A stretch of DNA of 64,000 nt from Seonamhaeicola sp. (GTDB lineage: Bacteria > Bacteroidota > Bacteroidia > Flavobacteriales > Flavobacteriaceae), in the NCBI RefSeq assembly GCF_028281565.1, contig NZ_JANQJQ010000029.1, forward strand, positions 44,009-108,008. Reading direction: 5' to 3'. Below the pieces are notes generated by a model. That model ran no database searches, was not told where the DNA came from, and saw only the letters and a program-made list of their open reading frames with translations. Made by a program: the position numbers and the translations under genes. Shown piece after piece: positions 16,137-25,447 of the stretch (positions are counted from its first letter, which is position 1; each line of letters starts with the position of its first letter).

Positions 16137-17855
16137 CTAAATGTTTTGTTTTTTTAATTCACTTACGATATAATCACAGGTTCGCCACGACAATGCCATG
16201 ATGGTCCAGGTAGGGTTCTTATCAGCTTGTGATACAAACGGGCCGCCATCAACTATAAATACATTATCCACATCATGTAATTGCTGATACTCATTAGTAA
16301 CCGATTTTTTAGGATCGTTCCCCATGCGTGTTGTCCCCACTTCATGAATGATCGAACCAGGAGGCGCCAAACCATAATCAGTCTCGGCATCGGGCTTTGC
16401 CCCTAATGGTATGGCTCCCATATGATCAAATATTTCTTCAAAAGTGTTATGAGCATGTTTTGCCTGTAATCTTTCATGCTGCGTCCATTTATAATGGAAA
16501 CGTAAAACAGGAATTCCCCATTCATCAACGGTATCAGAGTCAATTTCACAATAATTGCTTTCCATAGGAATACTTTCCCCTCTACTGGAAAATCCAATTA
16601 TAGCCCCATAGAACTTCTTAGCATCCTTTCGCAACTGATTCCCGTAACCACCAACTTTCTCACCTATAAATTTGTTTAATGCATTAACTCCAAAACCAAA
16701 ACCATAGGATGGCATTCCTAATCCGCCCCACATCTCCAGGTGGTAGCCTCTTGGGAAATCGAGTTTTTTGTTGTCTCCCCACCAGGGCGAATACACATGC
16801 ATACCACCCACACCGTCCTCATTATAAGTCTTACGATCCATCAAGGCCGGCACAAACCCAACCCTATCAGCACCCGTGGAATCATGTAAATACCTGCCAA
16901 TCAAACCACTACTGTTTCCCAAGCCGTCCTTATGGACCTTACTTTTAGAGTTTAATAAAATACGAGCGGTACTACAGGCTGATGCCGCAAGCACAATAAC
17001 CTTTGCATTTAGTTTATATTCTTTACGATCATTCTTATTTATAAAAATAACCCCGGTAGCTTTTCCTGAATCATCAGTAACTACTTCCCTTACCATGGAA
17101 TCTGTATACAACCTGATCTGCCCACCTGACTTTTGCGCCGGAAAGATTAAACAAGACCCGGAAGAAAAATCGGCGTAGACACTGCATGATCTGCTACATT
17201 GCCCACAATAAAAGCAAACACCTCTTTCATTATTTATCCGCTTTGTTAAAATAGATAGTCTTGAAGGGTAAACCGGTACATTCGCTTTTCTGGCTGCTTT
17301 AATATAATAGAGTTCATGCAACCGTGGTTTTGGTGCCGGTAAAAAGAACCCATCAGGATCATTAGGTAAATTTTCCTTACTCCCAAATACCCCTATTAAC
17401 TTGTCAACTTTATCATAATAAGGTTTTACATCTTCATAGGAAATAGGCCAATTATCACCCAAACCATCAATACTTTTTCGTTTGAAATCTTTTGGCCCGA
17501 AACGTAAAGAAATACGCCCCCAGTGATTTGTTCTACCTCCTAACATCCTGGAACGGAACCACTCAAATTCAGTTCCATCCTTATGCGTATAGGGTTCTCC
17601 TTCAATATCCCATCCGCCATAAGCCATATCAAAATCACCAAAATGCCTGGTAGTTGAGGCGCCTCTCCTTGGTGACTCATAAGGCCATTTGAGTTGGGTC
17701 CGTGTTTTAGGGTTGGCTGGATCAAAAAAAGGTCCAGCTTCAATAACAGCAATATTTAACCCGGCTTCTGACAGTATTTTTGTTGCCATACCGCCACCGG
17801 CTCCAGAACCAACAATAATGGCATCAAACTGTTCCGGGGACTCTTTTATCTGCAT
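16137..17855 (-). CDS. GMC-family FAD sugar dehydrogenase, large subunit
   Basis: A 572-residue flavoprotein with FAD loop VGSGAGGG (15-22), the E of AVIEAG near 39 and a C-terminal GMC end HEVGTTRMGNDP plus NPTWTIMALS carrying the catalytic His/Asn region. Cys214, Cys220 and Cys224 form C-x5-C-x3-C, the spacing I recall for the 3Fe-4S ligands of bacterial FAD glucose dehydrogenase; an extra Cys217 lies between. It is probably a periplasmic glycoside 3-dehydrogenase working with the subunit 3 gene that follows. It differs clearly from the two GMC proteins at 23716 and 26098. Confidence 0.85.
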   Translation of the reverse strand: MQIKESPEQFDAIIVGSGAGGGMATKILSEAGLNIAVIEAGPFFDPANPKTRTQLKWPYESPRRGASTTRHFGDFDMAYGGWDIEGEPYTHKDGTEFEWFRSRMLGGRTNHWGRISLRFGPKDFKRKSIDGLGDNWPISYEDVKPYYDKVDKLIGVFGSKENLPNDPDGFFLPAPKPRLHELYYIKAARKANVPVYPSRLSILTKRINNERGVCFYCGQCSRSCSVYADFSSGSCLIFPAQKSGGQIRLYTDSMVREVVTDDSGKATGVIFINKNDRKEYKLNAKVIVLAASACSTARILLNSKSKVHKDGLGNSSGLIGRYLHDSTGADRVGFVPALMDRKTYNEDGVGGMHVYSPWWGDNKKLDFPRGYHLEMWGGLGMPSYGFGFGVNALNKFIGEKVGGYGNQLRKDAKKFYGAIIGFSSRGESIPMESNYCEIDSDTVDEWGIPVLRFHYKWTQHERLQAKHAHNTFEEIFDHMGAIPLGAKPDAETDYGLAPPGSIIHEVGTTRMGNDPKKSVTNEYQQLHDVDNVFIVDGGPFVSQADKNPTWTIMALSWRTCDYIVSELKKQNI

Positions 17856-17891
17856 GGTTAAACCTATATTTACTGTTACTTAGATCCCGAA

Positions 17892-17909
17892 TCCCGATAG
17901 CTATCGGGA
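17892..17909. repeat. TCCCGATAGCTATCGGGA palindrome
   Basis: Perfect 18-bp palindrome upstream of the GMC gene. It is the full form of the element seen at 8467-8482 and, halved, near 54345; likely part of a dispersed intergenic repeat. Confidence 0.65.
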
Positions 17910-17928
17910 CGGGATGACAATTTCTATG

Positions 17929-17953
17929 AAAACCCCGAGGCAGAGCCTCGGGG
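17929..17953 (-). terminator. Terminator after the isomerase gene at 17966
   Basis: Perfect 9-bp stem (arms CCCCGAGGC at 17933-17941 and GCCTCGGGG at 17945-17953, 3-nt loop) followed on the minus strand by TTTTC. It separates the 22435-17966 unit from the GMC unit that begins at 17855. Confidence 0.8.
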
Positions 17954-17965
17954 AATTCTTTTCAA

Positions 17966-19018
17966 CTAAATTCCTAAAACACTTTTTAAATAATCTTCAT
18001 CAATATCACCGCCGGCAAAATCATCAAAACTCCTTTGAGCTGCTTCTATAATATGCTTTTGAATGAATGGCGCACCTTCTCTGGCTCCCTGTTCAGAAGA
18101 TTTGATACAACATTCCCATTCCATCACTGCCCAAACATCCACTTCATATTTGGTAAGCTTGGTGAATATGCCTTTAAAATCCACCTGACCGTCACCCAAA
18201 CTTCTGAATCTTCCTGCACGGTCTTTCCAATCGGCATAACCACCATAAACACCTTGCCGGCCTGTTGGATTAAATTCCGCATCTTTTACATGGAATGAAC
18301 GAATTCTTTCATGATAGATATCTATAAAAGATAAATAATCTAATTGTTGTAATACGTAATGGCTCGGATCATATAGAATATTGGCACGTGAATGGTTTCC
18401 TGTTGCTTCTAAAAAACGTTCGTACGTGATACCATCGTGAATATCTTCTCCAGGGTGAATCTCATAGCATACATCAACCCCATGTTCATCGAAATGATCT
18501 AAAATCGGTGTCCAACGATTTGCTAATTCCTTAAAGCCCATCTCCACCAATCCAGCTGGCCGTTGTGGCCAGGGATACACGGTATGCCACATTAAAGCTC
18601 CTGAAAACGTAGCATGTGCTTTTAAGCCTAATCGCCCGCTTGCCGTACCACATTTTTTAACAAAATCAATGGCCCACTCGGTTCTGGCTTTAGGGTTTCC
18701 TCTAACATGCTCCGGAGCAAAACCATCAAACATAGAATCATAAGCAGGATTCACTGCCACTAATTGTCCTTGTAAATGGGTTGATAACTCGGTAATCTCC
18801 AATCCATAAGAATTTACTTTTCCCTTCAACTCATCACAATAGGTCTGACTTTCAGCGGCCTTCTCAATGTCTATTAAATGGGATTCCCATGTTGGGATTT
18901 GAATGCCTTTATACCCTAAATCGGCTGCCCATTGACACATACCGTCCAAACCGTTGAATGGTGCTTCACTACCTACAAATTGGGCTAAAAATACTGCAGG
19001 TCCTTTTATTGTTTTCAT
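17966..19018 (-). CDS. Sugar phosphate isomerase/epimerase family TIM-barrel protein
   Basis: A 350-residue protein of the AP-endonuclease-2/xylose-isomerase-like TIM-barrel superfamily with no signal peptide. Metal-site segments are visible: CYEIHPGEDIHDGITYERF near 185-203, NILYDPSHYVLQQLDYLSF near 213-231, FHVKDAEFNP near 246-255 and AVMEWECCIK near 300-309. Such proteins isomerise or epimerise keto sugars. Its neighbour is a Gfo/Idh dehydrogenase, so it probably acts in the cytoplasmic part of the keto-sugar pathway. It is last in its transcription unit. Confidence 0.8.
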   Translation of the reverse strand: MKTIKGPAVFLAQFVGSEAPFNGLDGMCQWAADLGYKGIQIPTWESHLIDIEKAAESQTYCDELKGKVNSYGLEITELSTHLQGQLVAVNPAYDSMFDGFAPEHVRGNPKARTEWAIDFVKKCGTASGRLGLKAHATFSGALMWHTVYPWPQRPAGLVEMGFKELANRWTPILDHFDEHGVDVCYEIHPGEDIHDGITYERFLEATGNHSRANILYDPSHYVLQQLDYLSFIDIYHERIRSFHVKDAEFNPTGRQGVYGGYADWKDRAGRFRSLGDGQVDFKGIFTKLTKYEVDVWAVMEWECCIKSSEQGAREGAPFIQKHIIEAAQRSFDDFAGGDIDEDYLKSVLGI

Positions 19019-19050
19019 ATTTGTTGATTAGTTTATTTTTAGTCGTTAAG

Positions 19051-20199
19051 TTAGCCCAGCTTGGTCCAGGCGGCATTGTTCTTATCACTTTCTACCGATG
19101 CATAAATAAATTGCATCCCTCTAACGCCATCTTTAGCGGTTGGATAATCCGGGTTCTCAATAGTTTCTCCGTTTAAAACAGCTAATAAATGCGTTGCGAA
19201 GTTTTTATAAATGGTAGCAAAAGCTTCCAGGTACCCTTCCGGGTGTCCTGCCGGAATTCTGGAAACCGCCAATGCTTCCGGATATAAATCGTTACCGTTA
19301 GGTGTATAGATTTTTACCGGGTCTTCTAACCAGTGTGTGATTAATTGATTCGGGTTTTCCTGATGCCATTCCAAACTGCCTTTTTCACCATACAACTTTA
19401 TGGCTAAATTATTTTCTTCACCTAAAGCAATTTGTGAAAAAGACATGGTGCCCTTGGCGCCATTTTCCATTCTTATCAATACATTTCCATCATCATCTAA
19501 AACGCGTCCTTCACCAAACCTGCCAAGGTCTGCTGCCAATTCATCTATTTTCAATCCGGTAATGTATTCCACCAGGTTTTCGGCATGCGTACCAATATCA
19601 CCTAAAGCACCTCCAATACCGGAACGTTTCGGGTCTACTCTCCAGGAAGCTTGTTTTTGACCGGTAGCTTCAACGGCTGTTGACAACCAACCTTGTAAAT
19701 ACTGCACCTGGATTTTTCTGATCTTTCCCAAATCGCCATTATCTACCATGGCTTTGGCTTGTTTCACCAACGAATTTCCCGTATAGTTATGCGTTAAAGC
19801 GAACAGTTTACCACTTTTTTCAACTATTTTTTCCAACACAACAGCCTCATCTAAGGTTAGGGTCATTGGCTTATCACAAACCACGTGAAATCCATTTTCC
19901 AAAGCCATTTTTGCCGGTGGAAAGTGCATATGGTTAGGCGTAACAATAGCTACAAAATCCATACGAACATCCTCGGGAAGTTCTTTTTCCTTCATGATCA
20001 TTTCCTCAAAACTTCCATAACACCTATCTTCATTCAGATACAATGCTTTTCCGGAAGCAATCGATTTTTCGGCACTACTGCTAAAAGCACCACAAACCAA
20101 ATCGATCATTCCGTCAATAGACGCTGCTCTTCGGTGCACATCACCAATGAATGAGCCGGTGCCGCCACCGACCATTCCCATTCTTAATTTTCTTGACAT
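19051..20199 (-). CDS. Gfo/Idh/MocA family oxidoreductase, cytoplasmic
   Basis: A 382-residue NAD(P)-dependent sugar oxidoreductase with Rossmann loop MVGGGTGSFIGDVHRRA near 8-24, the family EKP-type lysine in CDKPMTL (near 119), and a C-terminal alpha/beta domain with GDIGTHAENLVEYITGL near 207-223. It lacks a Tat or Sec signal, unlike the two paralogs at 30184 and 32461, so it should work in the cytoplasm, probably interconverting keto- and hydroxy-sugars imported by the MFS permease upstream. Confidence 0.85.
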   Translation of the reverse strand: MSRKLRMGMVGGGTGSFIGDVHRRAASIDGMIDLVCGAFSSSAEKSIASGKALYLNEDRCYGSFEEMIMKEKELPEDVRMDFVAIVTPNHMHFPPAKMALENGFHVVCDKPMTLTLDEAVVLEKIVEKSGKLFALTHNYTGNSLVKQAKAMVDNGDLGKIRKIQVQYLQGWLSTAVEATGQKQASWRVDPKRSGIGGALGDIGTHAENLVEYITGLKIDELAADLGRFGEGRVLDDDGNVLIRMENGAKGTMSFSQIALGEENNLAIKLYGEKGSLEWHQENPNQLITHWLEDPVKIYTPNGNDLYPEALAVSRIPAGHPEGYLEAFATIYKNFATHLLAVLNGETIENPDYPTAKDGVRGMQFIYASVESDKNNAAWTKLG

Positions 20200-20234
20200 A
20201 TTTTATTTTAAAATTTTACTTTAAGATTTATAAA

Positions 20235-21443
20235 CTAAATGCGGTTTGCCTCAAGTTTCTTTCTTTGCGTATAAAGGATCCCAAACAGTACTACTAAAAC
20301 CATTGGAAAAATGGCAATGTTACTCAAGGTTTCCTGTCCTGCCATCAATTCTGCCTGCTCTACCGAAGCTCCGGCATCCAAAGCTGTTGCCTTGGCTTTA
20401 TCTAACCAGGAGCCAATAACCGGTTGCCAAATACTGGTTGCAAACATACCTGCTCCACCAATTAAGGACATCCCCAGAGCACCTGTCTTAGGCGTATATT
20501 CACTGACAAACCCAATCATAGTTGGCCAGAAATAACAAACTCCAACAGCAAATAAAATAGCAGCTACGTATACCATACCGCCGGTAGCAGAACTCATTAA
20601 ATAAATAGCTATAGCAGAAATGATAGCCGAAGCAAATAACACGCCTGGAGGGTTTAACTTATGGATAATGGGGCCTGCAAAATAGCGTCCTACCGCCATC
20701 AAACCGGTAACCATAGCCAAAATTAACATAGGACTGGCTCCGGAATTCCCAAGAATTTTTTCAACCCATTGCTGAGTCCCTAATTCAGTGGTTGCCGTAA
20801 GCGTCATACAGATCACCATAAAAATGAATAATGGCGACAGTAAACTTTTTAAGTTCACTTTAGTATCAGATTCGATATTTTCGCTTTTTGGGAATTTCTG
20901 ACCTAAGAATAAGAATCCGTAAATTAAAGTTGGAATTATCATACTTGCAATTTGCAGCTGCCAGCTCATTCCAAAGTCAGTCATAAACTTAGACACTAAA
21001 GCTCCTATTACAATACCTCCCGGGAACCATACATGAAATTTATTCAACATCGTAGTTCGGTTATCAGTATACATATCTGCAATAAGCGGGTTACAGGCAG
21101 CTTCAACCGAACCATTAGCAAAACCAATAAAGAACGTGGAGATTAACAATGTCCAGAAACCTCCGGCAAAAATGGTTAACAATAACCCCAGAATATGTGA
21201 TACAAAGGCAATAATCATCAATTTTCGGGCACCAAGTGAGTTATACACAAGCCCTCCAAAAATGGTAGCTATCGGGAAGCCTAAAAAGGCCATACTGTTA
21301 ACCCAACCTAATTCGGTATCCGATAATTGAAAATCTGTTCCCAACTGACCTAAGATTCCCGCACGAATTGCGAAAGTCATTGCTGTTACTATCAGCGAAA
21401 TACAGGACGCTACGAATAACCTGTTCTTATTAATATGCTCCAT
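20235..21443 (-). CDS. MFS sugar permease
   Basis: A 402-residue major-facilitator protein with about 12 hydrophobic segments beginning at residue 9 and a conserved FGGLVYNSLGARKLM loop near 61-75 (MFS motif A position) between helices 2 and 3. It resembles sugar/nucleoside-type MFS carriers; the substrate cannot be read from the sequence. It is the only transporter in the sugar blocks (no SusC/SusD), so it probably imports the keto-sugar or monosaccharide made outside. It lies between an isomerase and a Gfo/Idh gene in one unit. Confidence 0.85.
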   Translation of the reverse strand: MEHINKNRLFVASCISLIVTAMTFAIRAGILGQLGTDFQLSDTELGWVNSMAFLGFPIATIFGGLVYNSLGARKLMIIAFVSHILGLLLTIFAGGFWTLLISTFFIGFANGSVEAACNPLIADMYTDNRTTMLNKFHVWFPGGIVIGALVSKFMTDFGMSWQLQIASMIIPTLIYGFLFLGQKFPKSENIESDTKVNLKSLLSPLFIFMVICMTLTATTELGTQQWVEKILGNSGASPMLILAMVTGLMAVGRYFAGPIIHKLNPPGVLFASAIISAIAIYLMSSATGGMVYVAAILFAVGVCYFWPTMIGFVSEYTPKTGALGMSLIGGAGMFATSIWQPVIGSWLDKAKATALDAGASVEQAELMAGQETLSNIAIFPMVLVVLFGILYTQRKKLEANRI

Positions 21444-21469
21444 AATAAATATTTAGTTTAGTTAGTAAT

Positions 21470-22435
21470 TTATGATAGTTGTTTGCCAACCTTAATTAGC
21501 AAATCTCTAGTTAGCTCTATTCCTTTGTCTTCAGACACATCACTTCCTTCAAACTCAATCCCCACAAAACCGGTATACCCAACTTCTTTAACCATCTTCA
21601 TCATGCGGTGATAATCTATATTAGTTTCGTTGCCATCCGTATCAAAAACATGAGACTTTGCACTTACCGCTTTGGCAAACGGCAACAACTCTTTCATACC
21701 TTTATACTTATCATACATCTCTGAGCATTTGCCATCTTCTCTTTTTATACAGAAATTACCAAAATCCGGCAATGTTCCGCAATTCTCATTTTTCACTTGT
21801 GAAAACACCTTATGCATCCAAGCACCATTAGATGAGAATCCTCCATGGTTTTCTACCAACACATTAATATCTGAACCTTTTGCAAAGTCTGATAACCTGG
21901 TTAAAGAATCAATGCCTGCTTTAATACCCTCATCATAATCATTTGCTCCGGCTAAATTCACACGTATGGCGTGACAACCTAAAAAGTGTGCGGCCTCTAC
22001 CCACTTGTAATGGTTCTCAATAGCCTTCAATCTTTTTTTCTCATCAGCATGTGCTAAAGCACCTTCACCATCAATCATAATCAATACGTTTTGTTGCCCC
22101 TCAGTATCGGCTCTGGAATTCATTTCTTTTAAATAAGCGGTATCTTTAGCTTTATCCTTAAAGAATTGATTAACATACTCAATACCCTCACAGCCAAAAC
22201 TTCTGGCTTTAGCAGCAAAATCCAAATTATCCATTTGACCACCTTTTAAAGCCCTGTGAAGCGACCATTGCGCTAAAGAAATTTTAAAAAACAAAGCAGG
22301 ATCTTCTTTTACAAGAGGTTCTGTTTCAACCACTTCACCGGTTTTTTTTGAAGAATTTTTACAAGAGGCCAAACCAAGTACTGATAAGGCTAATCCGGTT
22401 TGACCAGCCTTATATATAAAATCACGTCGTTTCAT
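21470..22435 (-). CDS. TIM-barrel sugar isomerase/epimerase, Tat-type lipoprotein
   Basis: A 321-residue xylose-isomerase-like TIM barrel with N-terminal KRRDFIYKAGQTGLALSVLGLASC: twin arginines followed by a lipobox Cys near 25, so probably exported folded and anchored. Metal-site segments include VLVENHGGFSSNG near 192-204, PDFGNFC near 220-226 and FVGIEFEGSDVSEDKG near 292-307. It is the first gene of the unit running to 17966, whose head carries a 33-bp operator at 22494-22526. Confidence 0.82.
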   Translation of the reverse strand: MKRRDFIYKAGQTGLALSVLGLASCKNSSKKTGEVVETEPLVKEDPALFFKISLAQWSLHRALKGGQMDNLDFAAKARSFGCEGIEYVNQFFKDKAKDTAYLKEMNSRADTEGQQNVLIMIDGEGALAHADEKKRLKAIENHYKWVEAAHFLGCHAIRVNLAGANDYDEGIKAGIDSLTRLSDFAKGSDINVLVENHGGFSSNGAWMHKVFSQVKNENCGTLPDFGNFCIKREDGKCSEMYDKYKGMKELLPFAKAVSAKSHVFDTDGNETNIDYHRMMKMVKEVGYTGFVGIEFEGSDVSEDKGIELTRDLLIKVGKQLS

Positions 22436-22493
22436 CCTATTAGTTAGTTATTATTGGTAAACACGTGAAAATATACAAATAAAATCTATCCGG

Positions 22494-22526
22494 TGTTTAT
22501 TTTTATTCAGTGAAAGAATTTAAACA
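22494..22526. promoter_or_regulatory. 33-bp symmetric operator, copy 1
   Basis: TGT-N9-TTCAGTGAA-N9-ACA. The centre, 22510, is about 75 bp upstream of the isomerase start at 22435 and just past the AraC stop. The half-sites match each other at about 12 of 16 positions. Four copies with identical spacing occur in the window. Confidence 0.7.
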
Positions 22527-22532
22527 TAACTT

Positions 22533-23576
22533 CTAAATTTCCGGATACGCCGTTAATGACTCATCAACACAATGCAACCTCCTGTATTCATTAGGCGAAC
22601 ACTTTTCGTGCTTTTTAAATACCGTAGAAAAATATTGGCTGGTGGTAAACCCACACATATAAGCCACTTCACTAACGGTTAAATAGTCGTTTTTGCGAAG
22701 GATCTTTTTAGACATTTCCAAACGCCGCATCGTCAGATAACGCATTGGCGTTAAGTTAGTTAATTGCTTACAATGATGCGTAAACCTGGTCAACCCAACA
22801 CCTGCAGATTGTGACATTTGTTCAATGGTCCAATTTTCGGCTAAATTCTTATCCAATTCCTTCAAGAAGTATTTAACACTTCGGGAGCTATCTGTTAATG
22901 ATTCATTCAATTCAATATTTTCATTATCTAAAATATCCAAAAGAAGAATGAGAAGGTAGTTTACTAACAAACGGATCTTTGAAGCATTGCTACCATTTTT
23001 ATCAGTATTTACAGCTGCGTTAATCCGCTTAAAACAATCTCTGACGCGTTGGTCTGTCTTCAAAATAGACTTCTCGTTATGCCTTAAAATAGTGGTAAGC
23101 CTGGACAAGTCATCTTTAGTTAAGGTAATCCAATCCGGCCAAACCCATTCCTGATGTGGCCTGCGCACCCCCAAATCAATAATAACCCAGTAAAATTTAC
23201 CCATGCCAATATGGGGGTCCCCTACTTTGTGTGCCTCCCACGGACGCGTAATGGTCAAGTGATTTGGTGTTAATAAAACTTCCTTATTTTCCTGGGCATA
23301 AGGCATGGTCCCGGACTCCAGGAAATGAAATTCAATACCCTCATTCCTATGCCAATCCAACCCCCAATCCTGAGGTTCATTGGCATCCCAATAACCAATA
23401 CTGTTTAACCCAAGTGTGTTTTCATCTAACCTGTCACCGGGATAGGTGTGTCTGGCAAGCGCTTTGAACTTTAATTTTTTTCGCTCATAGGCATCAATTA
23501 ACGGCAGACAGGTATCCGCATGGTACACCACACCATCGGCTTCATAAGGTTCAATTTCTTGTACGTTTATTTTCAC
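22533..23576 (-). CDS. AraC-family transcriptional regulator of the sugar genes
   Basis: A 347-residue regulator. The N-terminal ligand-sensing region (cupin-like, GLDWHRNEGIEFHFLESG near 74-91) is followed by a C-terminal AraC helix-turn-helix pair, ending with CGFTTSQYFSTVFKKHEKCSPNEYR near 309-333. The start is a GTG at 23576; no in-frame ATG lies near. That GTG sits inside an operator copy (23560-23592), which suggests self-repression. It lies between two divergent sugar operons and is the first candidate to bind the shared operator. A paralog is at 45996. Confidence 0.88.
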   Translation of the reverse strand: MKINVQEIEPYEADGVVYHADTCLPLIDAYERKKLKFKALARHTYPGDRLDENTLGLNSIGYWDANEPQDWGLDWHRNEGIEFHFLESGTMPYAQENKEVLLTPNHLTITRPWEAHKVGDPHIGMGKFYWVIIDLGVRRPHQEWVWPDWITLTKDDLSRLTTILRHNEKSILKTDQRVRDCFKRINAAVNTDKNGSNASKIRLLVNYLLILLLDILDNENIELNESLTDSSRSVKYFLKELDKNLAENWTIEQMSQSAGVGLTRFTHHCKQLTNLTPMRYLTMRRLEMSKKILRKNDYLTVSEVAYMCGFTTSQYFSTVFKKHEKCSPNEYRRLHCVDESLTAYPEI

Positions 23577-23592
23577 TGAAATATTTTAAACA
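23560..23592. promoter_or_regulatory. 33-bp symmetric operator, copy 2, over the AraC start
   Basis: TGT-N9-TTCACTGAA-N9-ACA. It overlaps the GTG start and first codons of the AraC gene and lies about 125-155 bp upstream of the divergent GMC operon, so one site could affect both. Confidence 0.65.
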
Positions 23593-23604
23593 TTATTATA
23601 GTGC

Positions 23605-23618
23605 AAAATAGCTATTTT
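23605..23618. promoter_or_regulatory. AAAATAGCTATTTT palindrome in the divergent promoter region
   Basis: Perfect 14-bp palindrome between the AraC and GMC genes. A second GCTATTTT half lies at 23641-23648, exactly 30 bp (about three helical turns) away in the same direction. A possible second regulator site; function unproven. Confidence 0.35.
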
Positions 23619-23715
23619 TCCACTTAATATAAAAATTATTGCTATTTTCAACGCTTTTAGCAATTTTAGATATATTTCTTTATCACATTCTAATTTATAG
23701 TTTATTTCAATTTTC

Positions 23716-25443
23716 ATGAATAGTAATTCAGTCACAGAAAGCTCAGAACAATTCGATGCAATTGTAATCGGAACTGGTGTTAGTGGGGGTTGGGCAGCAA
23801 AAGAACTTTGCGAAAACGACCTGAAAACGTTGGTGTTAGAACGCGGGCGGATGGTTAAACATATTGATGATTACCCAACCATGTATATGGATCCCTGGGA
23901 TTTTAAACATCGTGAAAAACAACACCCGGACGACATAAAAAACCAACACAAACAAAGTAAACTTTGGAATGGTGCCTTGACCGGGCCAGCAACCAAACAC
24001 TGGTTTGTAGACGACCTAAAACACCCTTACAATGAAACCAAAGAATACCTGTGGCTAAGAGGCTATCATGTTGGCGGTCGTTCCATCATGTGGGGTAAAC
24101 AATCTTACCGGTTAAGCGACCTGGATTTTGAAGCAAACAAAAAAGACGGTCATGGCGTAGACTGGCCCGTGCGCTATAAAGATATAGCACCCTGGTATGA
24201 CAAAGTTGAAGAATATATAGGAGTTTCAGGAGAAAATTTAGGATTATCTCAACTTCCGGATCAAAAACTAGAGCCACCAATGGAGCTTAATTGTGTGGAG
24301 GAGGATTTAAAGGAAAACATTGCCAGCAACTTTGAAGACGGACGCCTTTTAACTATTGGGCGTGTGGCACATATAACCGGAGACAAAGCACATGAAGGAA
24401 GAAGTAAATGTCAGTTCCGTAACCGATGCATTCGTGGCTGTCCTTTTGGTGGTTATTTTAGCAGCAATTCCTGTACGCTACCTGCTGCAGAACGCTCCGG
24501 AAATATGACTTTAAGACCGCACTCTATCGTGCATGAAATTGTATATGATGACTCACTCAAAAAGGCAACAGGTGTAAAAGTTATTGATGCAGAAACCAAA
24601 GAGAAATTATTCTTTAAAGCTGATATCATTTTTTGCTGTGCTTCGGCCATAGCGTCTACAGCCATTTTAATGCAATCCAAATCAGAACGGTTCCCTAACG
24701 GATTAGGTAATGATTCCGGGGAACTCGGTCACAATTTAATGGACCACCACTATGCCGTTGGAGCTTCAGCAGAAGTAGATGGTTACACAGATAAATATTA
24801 TAAAGGTAAACGCCCTAACGGTTTCTACATCCCAAGGTTTAGAAATTTAGGTGATAAAAAAACTGAGCAAAAAGACTTCGTTCGCGGTTATGGGTACCAG
24901 GGTGGTGCGAGTAGAACCAATTGGCAACATGCTATTGCCGAATTAAGTTTTGGAAAAGATTTAAAAGATAAAATTTTAAAACCCGGTCCCTGGACCGTAG
25001 GCATGAGTGGTTTTGGTGAGTGTTTACCGTATCATGACAATAAAATGACTCTTAATTACGATAAGTTAGATGAATGGGGTCTACCTACCATCGACTTTGA
25101 TGCTGAAGTTAAAGAGAACGAATTAAAAATGCGTGAAGATATGCGTGATCAAGCCGTTGCCATGCTAAAGGCAGCAGGCTATAAAAATGTTAGAGGCTAC
25201 CTGGGGAAAGCTATACCCGGAGCTTGTATACACGAAATGGGAACGGCTCGTATGGGTCATGACCCTAGAACATCTGTGTTAAACAAGTACAACCAGGTAC
25301 ACACCTGTAAAAACGTGTATGTAACTGATGGTGCTTTTATGACCTCATCGGCGTGTCAAAATCCATCACTCACTTACATGGCGTTTACAGCGCGTGCTGC
25401 TAATCATGCCGCCAAACAATTCAAAAAGAATAAAAACAGTTAG
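23716..25443 (+). CDS. GMC-family FAD sugar dehydrogenase, large subunit (tandem copy 1)
   Basis: A 575-residue flavoprotein with FAD loop IGTGVSGG near 18-25, RGYHVGGRSIMWGKQSYR near 115-132, and the C-terminal GMC signature HEMGTARMGHDP with NPSLTYMAFT. Cys232, Cys238 and Cys242 form C-x5-C-x3-C, matching the 3Fe-4S motif of FAD glucose dehydrogenase. No signal peptide; export would depend on the Tat-bearing subunit 3 gene 4 bp downstream. By eye it is roughly 70 percent identical to the next GMC gene at 26098, so the pair of genes was duplicated in tandem. First gene of the rightward sugar operon. Confidence 0.87.
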   Translation: MNSNSVTESSEQFDAIVIGTGVSGGWAAKELCENDLKTLVLERGRMVKHIDDYPTMYMDPWDFKHREKQHPDDIKNQHKQSKLWNGALTGPATKHWFVDDLKHPYNETKEYLWLRGYHVGGRSIMWGKQSYRLSDLDFEANKKDGHGVDWPVRYKDIAPWYDKVEEYIGVSGENLGLSQLPDQKLEPPMELNCVEEDLKENIASNFEDGRLLTIGRVAHITGDKAHEGRSKCQFRNRCIRGCPFGGYFSSNSCTLPAAERSGNMTLRPHSIVHEIVYDDSLKKATGVKVIDAETKEKLFFKADIIFCCASAIASTAILMQSKSERFPNGLGNDSGELGHNLMDHHYAVGASAEVDGYTDKYYKGKRPNGFYIPRFRNLGDKKTEQKDFVRGYGYQGGASRTNWQHAIAELSFGKDLKDKILKPGPWTVGMSGFGECLPYHDNKMTLNYDKLDEWGLPTIDFDAEVKENELKMREDMRDQAVAMLKAAGYKNVRGYLGKAIPGACIHEMGTARMGHDPRTSVLNKYNQVHTCKNVYVTDGAFMTSSACQNPSLTYMAFTARAANHAAKQFKKNKNS

Positions 25444-25447
25444 GCTT

